Source of the DNA: Candidatus Poribacteria bacterium
Lineage (GTDB): Bacteria; Poribacteria; WGA-4E; JAJDTR01
DNA: 64,000 nt
Direction: 5' to 3'
NCBI GenBank assembly: GCA_022827055.1
Contig: JAJDTR010000164.1
Coordinates: 1-64,000, forward strand
Part shown: piece by piece, positions 8,379-16,547 of the stretch
Layout of the letters: every line of letters starts with the position of its first letter
Position numbering within the stretch: position 1 is the stretch's first letter
Notes under the pieces: model-generated
The model's input: only the letters and a program-made list of their open reading frames with translations
What the model was told of the DNA's origin: nothing
Databases searched by the model: none
Position numbers and translations under genes: made by a program

Positions 8379-10556
8379 TTATTCGGTTGCATTGCATCGC
8401 AGCAACTCCGAGGTCAACGCTCCTTCAAGTCTAATCGTCAAGCCCTGTTTCATGAGCGTAAAGCCGTCTACCTCGCAGGTATGACCACTATTGTCCCACG
8501 TAACGAGATAACGTTTGGAAACATCCAAGCCGCGGAAACGCAAACAGTATTCACTTTCCTTCGGCGCCGACAATTGGAATATGCCCGCAACAGCGCGCCT
8601 GCGATCTCTTGATGCAAGCTCTAGCACACCCCAGCCGGTGGGTTCCGTACCTTCAAAGGTGGGCGTATGATGATAGATTCGTCCGGTGTTCATGAACGGT
8701 CGAACGAAGTGCTTATATAAGTTGATGAAGTGCCGAATGCGTGCAAGTTGGTTGGGATTCCAACTCGCGCCGAGCGGATGAAAGAACGCCAGCGTAGGTC
8801 TGACGAAAAGCAACAAGCGCCACTGAAAATCGAGTTCTGCGACAATGTGTCCATTCTGACCAGCGACCAGACGGTCAACATGTTCCGGAGGTAATGCCAT
8901 CGACATCCCGTTGGTAATGGAAAAGGAACGCGGCGCAATCTGCCAATCCGTGACCCAAGAGTGACTAAAACGCCGCACCATGCCGATATCCGTGCGGCCG
9001 CCTCCGCCGGCGCAGCTTTCCAAGATAACGTCCGGGAATCGTGCGCGCAAACGATCATACATCGCATATAGCGTTTCGTAGTATCGCCAGTAAAGGCTCT
9101 CCACATAGCCGTTACGTACGGTCTGTCCGCCTTGACGAATCCCCCCGACGTTGTAATCCAGCCGGAAAAACTCCAACTGGTTTTCAGAAATCACGCGAGT
9201 GATCTGATCTTCCATCCATTTCGCCGCGTCGGGATTAGTTAAATCTAACATTCGTCCGAGTCTTTTTTCGCCGTCGTACGCTGTTGCCAACCACTCCGGG
9301 TGTTCCTGTGCAACTTGACTCTCATCCCCGATGCGCTCGGCATCCATCCAAAGCCCGAAGAGCATTCCGTGTTCATGGCACCGATCCCGAAACGGTCCGA
9401 TTCCGTCAGGAAAACGAACCCTGTCCACCTGCCAATCGCCCACAGTGGTCGACCAACTTCCGTATGGCGGCGCATACCAACTGGCGTCGATAAAGAAAAC
9501 CTCGCTGCCCCATGCCGCAGCATTCTCAATCTGATGAAACACATAATCTGTCGTGATTTCAAGCTCGGGGCCGATTCCGGACTCAATCCAACCGCCGCGG
9601 CCTCGGGGTTGCGGCATGAATACGCTGCGGCGCAGATGATCATGCATTGCTTGAATGCTCGCGTCCAAATCGCCGAACACCATGCCCAAGTGAACTTCGG
9701 GCGACGTGACCGTCTCTCCGGGATCAATGACACGATGCGGCGGCGGTGCGTCTGGACCGGCGCGGAAGAAGAGGCTATAAGCTCCCACATCGCCGACAGG
9801 CGCATCAAGATCAAACTCGAATGAAAAACCACCCGACCAAGCGAGTTGGCAGACGAAATGCTCGCCGGTCGCATTGTTCCGCAGGACAAACATCGGGTGG
9901 CGATGCCGATCTCGGCGATACCGCCCATCCACTCGGTATCCCGCCGTCGGAATCGAGTGCCATTTGAAATTTCCCTCGTCACCCCAAGCGGAATTAGCCA
10001 TGTATCCAATAGAATAAAGATCCGACATGTCAGTCGCTACCGGTACGGCATGACTTCCCCACTGGCCCGAAAATTTCAAAACGCCGCTCCACGGAAATAC
10101 TGCCGAGAGCGCCGCGGGTTGATCGCCCGTGTTGGTTATCTCGAGCCATCGAGTCATAACCGCGGTACCATCTAGCAGCATGTGAACCTTCACCGTCACC
10201 GGACGAATCGTATGTCTGAGCGTTACGACAGCGTGCAGACAAGTACACTCGCCGTGAGATCCATGCCGAGTCTCCTCGTTCTTCTGGTAATCCACCCACT
10301 CCCAATGTGATGCAAGGAGTTGCCCGTCTATTTCAAGCCAGAACGACTGAGGCGCGGAATGCTGAGCAGGGTCAAGCCGCACATCCTCCCAGGCGTTGAC
10401 GTAGCCCGAACCGTTCCAAGTTCTGGATACGAAACCTCCCTTGATGAGCGACTCTTCATAGACAATCATCCCCGAACGGTAACTCAATGTCGGGTGAGGT
10501 TCCTCGGTGAAAAACACGTCCGACCAACTGTTTTCGTTAGAAATATCCTGTTCCAT
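8379..10556 (-). CDS. Alpha-galactosidase, GH36 (melibiase) family
   Basis: 725 aa, the usual length of bacterial GH36 enzymes, which hydrolyse terminal alpha-1,6-galactosides. It has an N-terminal beta-supersandwich (about 1-310), then the TIM barrel with FGLWMDAERIG (about 400-410), FFRLDYN with D467 as probable nucleophile, ESCAGGGGRTD (513-523), and WVTDW with D537 as probable acid/base. No signal peptide is seen, so it probably acts in the cytoplasm on imported oligosaccharides. AAAGGAGACA precedes the ATG. It is encoded between an FGGY kinase and the FG-GAP protein on the same strand with short gaps, suggesting co-transcription. Substrate range cannot be read from sequence alone. Confidence 0.9.
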   Translation of the reverse strand: MEQDISNENSWSDVFFTEEPHPTLSYRSGMIVYEESLIKGGFVSRTWNGSGYVNAWEDVRLDPAQHSAPQSFWLEIDGQLLASHWEWVDYQKNEETRHGSHGECTCLHAVVTLRHTIRPVTVKVHMLLDGTAVMTRWLEITNTGDQPAALSAVFPWSGVLKFSGQWGSHAVPVATDMSDLYSIGYMANSAWGDEGNFKWHSIPTAGYRVDGRYRRDRHRHPMFVLRNNATGEHFVCQLAWSGGFSFEFDLDAPVGDVGAYSLFFRAGPDAPPPHRVIDPGETVTSPEVHLGMVFGDLDASIQAMHDHLRRSVFMPQPRGRGGWIESGIGPELEITTDYVFHQIENAAAWGSEVFFIDASWYAPPYGSWSTTVGDWQVDRVRFPDGIGPFRDRCHEHGMLFGLWMDAERIGDESQVAQEHPEWLATAYDGEKRLGRMLDLTNPDAAKWMEDQITRVISENQLEFFRLDYNVGGIRQGGQTVRNGYVESLYWRYYETLYAMYDRLRARFPDVILESCAGGGGRTDIGMVRRFSHSWVTDWQIAPRSFSITNGMSMALPPEHVDRLVAGQNGHIVAELDFQWRLLLFVRPTLAFFHPLGASWNPNQLARIRHFINLYKHFVRPFMNTGRIYHHTPTFEGTEPTGWGVLELASRDRRRAVAGIFQLSAPKESEYCLRFRGLDVSKRYLVTWDNSGHTCEVDGFTLMKQGLTIRLEGALTSELLRCNATE

Positions 10557-10649
10557 TCATTGTCTCCTTTAGAAGTGTTCTCAAGTATTGACTCTCAATA
10601 ATCTCCGCTTCCTCACCATATGGCGGGCAATGCTCACCATGCAGTCCAT

Positions 10650-12038
10650 CTAAGCCGTTTTATTTTCCGCCACGAGCGCTTTTTGTCGACGCTCCACTTC
10701 CACACTTGCTTCTGCTACGCTACCGAACCGTCCACGTGCCACCTGCGCCAATATCAGCAAACCCTCCATTGTCTCCTCCGATGTTGCGGACAGGCGTGAA
10801 GGGCAGTCAAACCGTTCAACAATCAATTGGCGTAAGATATCGCAATTTCCTACTAATCCGCCGGAGAGAACCAATCCGTGCCAATTCCGCTCTGGCGATA
10901 AGCGGATAGCACATGCCTCATAATTGCTCGCCATGTTTTCGAAAGCCGCTCGAAAGAGATTCGCGGCATTTAAATTGTCCACCGCGATATTGCAGATTTC
11001 GCCGCGACTACCCATCGGCCCCTCAAAGAAGGAAAGGTCTACACTGAGATCCGTGTCCGTGTCAGCCGCGGCCTTTGCGATGTAGGGCCAAGGATCTTTA
11101 ACCTCAAGTCCCTGAGCTTGAGGAATTTCGCTCAATAGGTCAATCAGCACGTTTAACGATCTGCCGGCGGGCAGATGGGTCAGCGCTTTGAGATATTGTC
11201 GATCAAAGTAGGGGCGGACTTGGTAATCGCCGGGTTGATAGCCGTCAGCCAATAAGCCGATTTGCGATCCCGTCGAAACGTTGATGGACAACTCGTTCCT
11301 CCGCAATCGCGTTCCGACTAAGGCGCATTGGTGGTCTCCGACTGACGGATATGATAGAATGGCACTTTCATGCGCCGCCATCTCACCTACGGCGTGATAC
11401 GCATCGGTCAACCGCGGCCAGTGCAATCCTCCGATGCCCAACTCGGTGAACGCCTCCCGATGCCACTGATTTGTTTGCACGTTCAGCGTGCCAAGGGCGT
11501 TTGTATATTCGGTCACCGATTCCGCATTACAGAGAATCATCGCAACATAATCGGCGAGCGCCAACGGAATTGCCGAGTCGGGTAACGCCCCCTGCTCAGC
11601 CAACCAAAACAATAAGCTAAGCGCCGAACCGGGCTTGCAGTCGTTTCCGAGTTCCTCCAATCGCGTTCGGGTCAGTCTCCGTTCAAGTAATTGATAGTAG
11701 TTGCCACCATCGGAGGGGTATGGTTCCAGCAAACGTTGGTCGCGCCAAGAAATATAATTTGTCAGTGCGTTCCCCGACTCGTCGACTAAGATGACTCCGC
11801 CCATCTGCCCCGTCCAGTGAACGCTTGAGACTTCCGGAGCCAAATTCAACAACCGGGCGAGGAGATTTTCGACCACCTCCCGAATTCGATATGGTTCCAC
11901 TTCAAAATATCCTGTTGGTAGACCCGAAATTGAGGCCGGAAAATCCTCTTTGACAACTTCTCCGACAGCGCAATTTTCAAGATCCAATACCGCTCCCTTG
12001 ATACTTGAAGTACCAATATCAATACCTAGACACTTCAT
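10650..12038 (-). CDS. FGGY-family carbohydrate kinase
   Basis: A 462-aa sugar kinase of the ASKHA fold. Phosphate-binding motif GIDIGTSSIKGAVLD is at the N-terminus, a ribulokinase/xylulokinase-like WTGQMGGVIL and ISWRDQR region follows, then SVGDHQCALVGTRL and STGSQIG at the domain junction and VLSGGLVGN near the adenosine site. It would phosphorylate a pentose, heptulose or related sugar using ATP. The sequence resembles xylulokinase and sedoheptulokinase groups, but I cannot assign the substrate. Position between epoxide hydrolase (65 bp upstream) and alpha-galactosidase (93 bp downstream) suggests one sugar-use operon. Confidence 0.85.
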   Translation of the reverse strand: MKCLGIDIGTSSIKGAVLDLENCAVGEVVKEDFPASISGLPTGYFEVEPYRIREVVENLLARLLNLAPEVSSVHWTGQMGGVILVDESGNALTNYISWRDQRLLEPYPSDGGNYYQLLERRLTRTRLEELGNDCKPGSALSLLFWLAEQGALPDSAIPLALADYVAMILCNAESVTEYTNALGTLNVQTNQWHREAFTELGIGGLHWPRLTDAYHAVGEMAAHESAILSYPSVGDHQCALVGTRLRRNELSINVSTGSQIGLLADGYQPGDYQVRPYFDRQYLKALTHLPAGRSLNVLIDLLSEIPQAQGLEVKDPWPYIAKAAADTDTDLSVDLSFFEGPMGSRGEICNIAVDNLNAANLFRAAFENMASNYEACAIRLSPERNWHGLVLSGGLVGNCDILRQLIVERFDCPSRLSATSEETMEGLLILAQVARGRFGSVAEASVEVERRQKALVAENKTA

Positions 12039-12103
12039 GAATCCGCCCTGTCCGCCGCATCGACATGGACACCGCTTACAAAAATTTGCGCACGCGGCGA
12101 CGC

Positions 12104-13321
12104 TCAGTTATTCGTGCGTAGCGGACGGAAAAACTCCCGCAGATCCGCCGCCATCTCCTCCGGACGTTCGTGAATGGCAAAATGTCCGCCCTCCGGATAA
12201 TCGTTGTAATGCACCACGTTGTAGTATCGCTCCGCGCGCTTTCGGACAATCGGCGCCAGTTCGTGGGGATAAGCGGCAACCGCTGTCGGCACCTCGATTC
12301 GTTGACCCGGCGGAAGCTCCCACGGGTGATAATACGACTCACTGTAAATCCGTATCGCGGACCAAAATGAGTTCGACACCCAGTAGAGCATGACATTCGT
12401 GATAAGCATATCCCTAGGAAAGAGCTTCTCGAAGTCGTCGCCCCAGCCGCACCAGGCGCGCCATTTTTCAATAATCCATGCTGCAAGCCCCGCGGGTGAA
12501 TCGGTCATACCGATGGAAAGCGTCTGAGGGCGCGTCATCTGTTGGTGGCAATAAGCGCCTTCATCGATCCAGTACCTCTCAACGTTCTTCCAATAACGCA
12601 ACATGTCGGGATCGTTTGGCTTGACGGGCGCCCATTTCATGCCGAGACCGCGCAGGATGTCCGGATCTTTGTCTTCCGGTTCTCGTTCATCCCCCAACCT
12701 CGGAAACAGACAGTTCAAGTGGATACCGATTAAGTGCTCAGGATGATGATATCCATACGGAGCCGTGATGAATCCGCCCCAATCCCCGCCTTCAATTCCG
12801 TAGCGCTCATAACCCAACCCCAGTGTCATCAGCTTGTCGTATATCTCGGGGTGATGCTGGAACCCAAAACTGTCCTCTTCGGGATAATCCGAGAATCCAA
12901 AACCGATAATAGACGGGATGACTACAGTGAAAGCATCAGCCGGATCGCCCCCGAATGAGGCGGGATCGGTGAGCATCGGTAGGATTCGCAACAACAAAAT
13001 GAACGACCACGGATACCCGTGCATCATGAACAACGGCATGGGATTCGGTCCCTTGCCCTCTTCATGAATAAAATGAATACCTAGCCCGTCAACGTCCGCT
13101 CTGAAGTGCTGATAACGATTGAGTTTTGCTTCCTGTTCACGCCAGTCGTATTCATTAATCCAGTAGTCAATCAGACCCTTCATGTAGTCGAAGTCTACAC
13201 CTCGACTCCAGCCGGTCCCCGCCACCGAACCCGGCCATCGTGTGCGTTCCAATCGCACACGAAGGTCGTCCAGTATTTCCTGTGAAACGTTCAATGAGAA
13301 GGGTTGGATCGCGATTGACAT
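12104..13321 (-). CDS. Epoxide hydrolase, alpha/beta-hydrolase with N-terminal EHN domain
   Basis: 405 aa, matching the microsomal-type epoxide hydrolase family. The EHN domain occupies about residues 1-110 (FSLNVSQEILDDLRVRLERTRWPG). The hydrolase core has the oxyanion motif HGYPWS, nucleophile elbow GGDWGG with the nucleophilic Asp, and the C-terminal catalytic His in EGGHFAIHERPE. It converts epoxides to diols via an ester intermediate; the physiological substrate is unknown. First gene of the minus-strand operon. A good -10 lies only 12 bp before the ATG and no ribosome site is visible, so the mRNA may be essentially leaderless. Confidence 0.88.
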   Translation of the reverse strand: MSIAIQPFSLNVSQEILDDLRVRLERTRWPGSVAGTGWSRGVDFDYMKGLIDYWINEYDWREQEAKLNRYQHFRADVDGLGIHFIHEEGKGPNPMPLFMMHGYPWSFILLLRILPMLTDPASFGGDPADAFTVVIPSIIGFGFSDYPEEDSFGFQHHPEIYDKLMTLGLGYERYGIEGGDWGGFITAPYGYHHPEHLIGIHLNCLFPRLGDEREPEDKDPDILRGLGMKWAPVKPNDPDMLRYWKNVERYWIDEGAYCHQQMTRPQTLSIGMTDSPAGLAAWIIEKWRAWCGWGDDFEKLFPRDMLITNVMLYWVSNSFWSAIRIYSESYYHPWELPPGQRIEVPTAVAAYPHELAPIVRKRAERYYNVVHYNDYPEGGHFAIHERPEEMAADLREFFRPLRTNN

Positions 13322-13332
13322 ATGAGCAATTG

Positions 13333-13361
13333 ATTATAGCAAGCCCACCTCCAATTTACAA
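13333..13361 (-). promoter_or_regulatory. Predicted sigma70 promoter of the epoxide hydrolase operon
   Basis: Minus-strand TTGTAA (13361-13356), 17-bp spacer, TATAAT (13338-13333). The predicted start near 13326 is about 5 nt from the ATG at 13321, implying a leaderless or very short-leader mRNA. Confidence 0.5.
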
Positions 13362-14018
13362 GAATAAACTTGCCTCTCGGTTTCATCCGGACTGTTCCTG
13401 CTCGATCGGAAAATACGGCGGATTTCATGCGTCAGTCAGATACACGGCTTTCTTCGCTCTAAGGAATTAAATGGTTTGTTTTCCAAAAAAATATGGTTAG
13501 TGTTGGGTGCCGGTGCGGTTAGAAACCGCACCTACCGGCGTGGCAAAACCGTTTCTTGTGCCAGTTCGGATGTTGAAATGTCTTGACGCACTTTATCACT
13601 CCTTGATAAGATTTGTAATCTGTGGTCGGCACTGGAGCCACCTCGCCGTTGGATATGTCATCAGCAAAGCTATTCTCAATGCCAAGGCTACAGTTGAAAC
13701 TGAACCTGGGTGCCGACGCTACGATTTCATAAGTAATGGACCGAGGAAGTTTACGATCGGCACGTCCCCGGCTTAGCGCTGGGGGACGATAATGACAGAG
13801 TCGTCGGCACGAATGTCTTGCCGCTCGATAATTGGCAACCGGAGTCCGGGAAACCCACACTCTTGCTATTGTCAGACAACGTTGAGCTACACGTCATACA
13901 AGATACACCACCGAATTGCCATTATGTAGGGTGCGCACGGCGCACCAGTCTTAAGAAACGCCAACGGCACGTGAATTATGAAGCAACTACTCCCCAGCAC
14001 TCATTCTAGGACCCCAAG
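13362..14018. other. Gene-free spacer with triplet-loop hairpins
   Basis: No convincing gene. Three palindromes are present: GGTGCGGTT-AGA-AACCGCACC at 13512-13532 (perfect 9-bp stem), GTCCCC/GGGGAC at 13764-13787, and GGTGCGC-ACG-GCGCACC at 13930-13946, preceded by GTAGG. They belong to the dispersed hairpin class discussed in the findings. Confidence 0.6.
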
Positions 14019-15098
14019 ATGAAGAATTACCGTACAGGTATCGTCGGAACAACACACCTGAGTTCCCATATCTCCGCATTGAACGCCGCAGCAAGAGTCG
14101 AGTTGGTCGCAGCCGCCGCTCGTAACGACGACGAAAGAGACCGGTTCCAAGAACACGGTATCTCTACAATCTATTCAAGCTATGACGACATGTTAGCCAA
14201 CGCGAATCTGGACATCGTCGAAATAGACACCAATCCCATCCAACTTTACGACATGACGCTTGCGGCGGCGGAACGGGGCATCCACGTCTTGGGCGAAAAG
14301 CCCATCGCCATCTCACTCACCCATGCGGACGAGATGGTGGAGGCATGCGATCGGGCGGGAATCCAACTGGCAATCTACAATATCAGACGATGCGACCCCT
14401 ACCACGTCCATGCGAAAAGGCTCCTGGAAGAGGGATACATCGGCGACCTCTTGTCGATGCGTGCGATACTGCGGAATTCGTACCCATCAGGGCACAGCCT
14501 CATCAACCTCGGCACCCACCTCTTTGACATCGCTCGTTTCTTCGCCGGAGAGGTGGATTGGCTTGACGGTTACGTGACGACCGACGGAAAACCGGCGACT
14601 CCGAAAGATATTCAACCCCATCCCGGGGGAATGGGGCCCATGGCAGGCGACAAATCGACGACTACGTTAGGATTCAAGAACGGCGTTACCGCGACAGTCG
14701 AATTCTGGCGGGCGGAACCCGAATACTTCGGTATCGAGTTGATTGGAACAAAGGGCGCCTTGGGGTTACGCGTGCCGGAATCCCCCTGTCCGCTGATGCA
14801 TCGCTCGGATGCGCTGTGGTCCGACCGCCCCGAGGACAATGTCTGGCAACCGATAGAGCTATCGGCGGCTGAACTCGCCGGACGCGGGCCCGGGAGTTGG
14901 GACGCCGTCTACCGCATTGCCGTTGAAGAATTTGTTCGGTGTATCGAATCCGGTGACGAGCATCCGATAAGCGGCGTCCAAGCCGTGAAGGCGCTCGAAC
15001 TCATTCTAGGCACCTACGAATCCCATCGACTCGGCGCGAGGGTATCGATCCCCTTAACGGAACGCCGACACCCCCTTGAGGTGTGGCTGGAGCAGTAG
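14019..15098 (+). CDS. Gfo/Idh/MocA-family NAD(P)-dependent oxidoreductase
   Basis: 359 aa. The N-terminal Rossmann fold begins YRTGIVGTTHLSSHISALNA, a slightly degenerate dinucleotide motif. Family signature EKPIAIS (with the conserved Glu-Lys-Pro) follows at about residue 93, then a C-terminal alpha/beta domain with NLGTHLFDIARFF, holding the catalytic His of the family. These enzymes oxidise or reduce sugars and inositols. Genes downstream (PdxA) and further on (IolD-like) are compatible with inositol or sugar-acid use. Substrate unknown. Confidence 0.87.
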   Translation: MKNYRTGIVGTTHLSSHISALNAAARVELVAAAARNDDERDRFQEHGISTIYSSYDDMLANANLDIVEIDTNPIQLYDMTLAAAERGIHVLGEKPIAISLTHADEMVEACDRAGIQLAIYNIRRCDPYHVHAKRLLEEGYIGDLLSMRAILRNSYPSGHSLINLGTHLFDIARFFAGEVDWLDGYVTTDGKPATPKDIQPHPGGMGPMAGDKSTTTLGFKNGVTATVEFWRAEPEYFGIELIGTKGALGLRVPESPCPLMHRSDALWSDRPEDNVWQPIELSAAELAGRGPGSWDAVYRIAVEEFVRCIESGDEHPISGVQAVKALELILGTYESHRLGARVSIPLTERRHPLEVWLEQ

Positions 15099-15190
15099 TG
15101 TTGACACTATCGGCCATAACTCCTCAAGGTACACTCGCCATTGGAAACGCAATTTTAGATTAATTTCTGTGAATTGGAAGGATTCTTCGC

Positions 15191-16156
15191 GTGCTAATCG
15201 GCGTAACTATGGGAGACGCCTGCGGCTTAGGCCCCGAAATTCTCTTGCGTTCAGTTGCAGGGGAGGGGCTGTCCCAGCCGTTCGTCCTCTTCGGCGATCT
15301 GGAGGTCTTGGAATTCGCCCGGGATAAACTCAATATGAATCTCAATTTTCATCCCGTCACCTCTGTCGACGATGCCAAACCGGAACTCCTCAATGTCTTC
15401 GATTGCCGGGGGCTCAGGCAGACGGATGTCACCATAGGCAAAATCTCGGCGAAGGCCGGGGCTGCCGCGGTAAAATACGTTCAGGTTGCCGCCGAACACG
15501 CCCTAAAGAATAAAATTGACGCCATTGTCACGCTCCCGATAAACAAGGCTGCCTGCCGCCACACATTTCCGAATTTTCAAGGTCACACGGAGTTCATCGC
15601 CGGCATGTGCGGCGTCGCCGATTACGTTCTAAGCCTCGTAGCGCCCAAATTGATTGTCACGCATGTGTCAACCCACGTTTCATTGAAGGACGCCGCAAAC
15701 CTCGTGAAACGTGAGCGTGTACTTTCCGTGATTAAAATGACACACGAATCCGCCGGAAAGCTATTTCCCCGCGCTAAGATTGCCGTCGCCGGACTTAATC
15801 CCCATGCGGGGGAGGACGGCGCTTTTGGCAACGAGGAGATCGACGAGATCGTACCCGCTATCCAAGAAGCACAGTGCCAAGGCATTGATGCGCACGGTCC
15901 CATTTCGCCAGACACACTCTTCATGAAAGCCCTGGCAGGAGACTATGACGCCGTGGTGTGCATGTACCACGACCAAGGTCACATCCCAATGAAACTGCAC
16001 GGCTTCCACGACACCGTAAACGTGACGCTTGGGTTGCCGATAATCAGGACATCCGTCGATCACGGCACCGGGTTTGACATTGCCTATAGAGGAATCGCCT
16101 CCACGCAGAATTTTCTGTGCGCATTTAACCTCGCCGCCAAATTAGTAGCGGGATAA
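15191..16156 (+). CDS. pdxA: PdxA-family 4-hydroxythreonine-4-phosphate dehydrogenase
   Basis: 321 aa, near the usual 325-335. The start is GTG at 15191, 8 nt after GGAAGGA. N-terminal LIGVTMGDACGLGPEI is the family signature. Metal-binding histidines are visible in FQGHTEFIAG and MYHDQGHIPMK, and SVDHGTGFDIAYRG near the end matches the third. PdxA oxidises 4-phosphohydroxy-L-threonine in vitamin B6 synthesis. The related PdxA2 group oxidises erythronate or threonate 4-phosphate, and the catabolic neighbourhood makes that alternative real. No other pdx gene is nearby. Confidence 0.86.
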   Translation: MLIGVTMGDACGLGPEILLRSVAGEGLSQPFVLFGDLEVLEFARDKLNMNLNFHPVTSVDDAKPELLNVFDCRGLRQTDVTIGKISAKAGAAAVKYVQVAAEHALKNKIDAIVTLPINKAACRHTFPNFQGHTEFIAGMCGVADYVLSLVAPKLIVTHVSTHVSLKDAANLVKRERVLSVIKMTHESAGKLFPRAKIAVAGLNPHAGEDGAFGNEEIDEIVPAIQEAQCQGIDAHGPISPDTLFMKALAGDYDAVVCMYHDQGHIPMKLHGFHDTVNVTLGLPIIRTSVDHGTGFDIAYRGIASTQNFLCAFNLAAKLVAG

Positions 16157-16547
16157 CTTCAATAGGGTGGGATCAAAGGAGATCAAGCGACTGGATAAGG
16201 AGCGATCAACCGACCAAACAGGGAGGGCGATAGCTCGTTATTCACTCACTTGATCACTCGTTATTCGCTTAATCGTTATCCACTCGTTTGATTGCTCCCA
16301 CAAGCGGTTTTGGGCGCTTTACTGGCACAGATAGCATGACGGAGGATCCATCGTCGTACAGATGCGATCACAATCTAACAGATCGTGGTACGGGATTCTA
16401 TCGCCATCGGGAAAGTATCCCTTGAAAACGCGCAACTTCCAGCAGCGTGAAGTATAACAATCATCACACCCCCGACTCGTTTTCTACTGAGATGAGATAA
16501 AGCAAAAATTCGTTGAATTTGATCACACCGCTACGGAGGAATCTACT
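16157..16547. other. Spacer with degenerate inverted-repeat fragments
   Basis: No gene. The stretch 16180-16300 has fragments of the family A element in both orientations (for example GATCAAGCGACTGGATAAGGAG and CACTTGATCACTCGTTATTC split across it). The rest shows nothing recognisable. The ribosome site GGAGGA of the next gene lies at 16536-16541. Confidence 0.5.
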
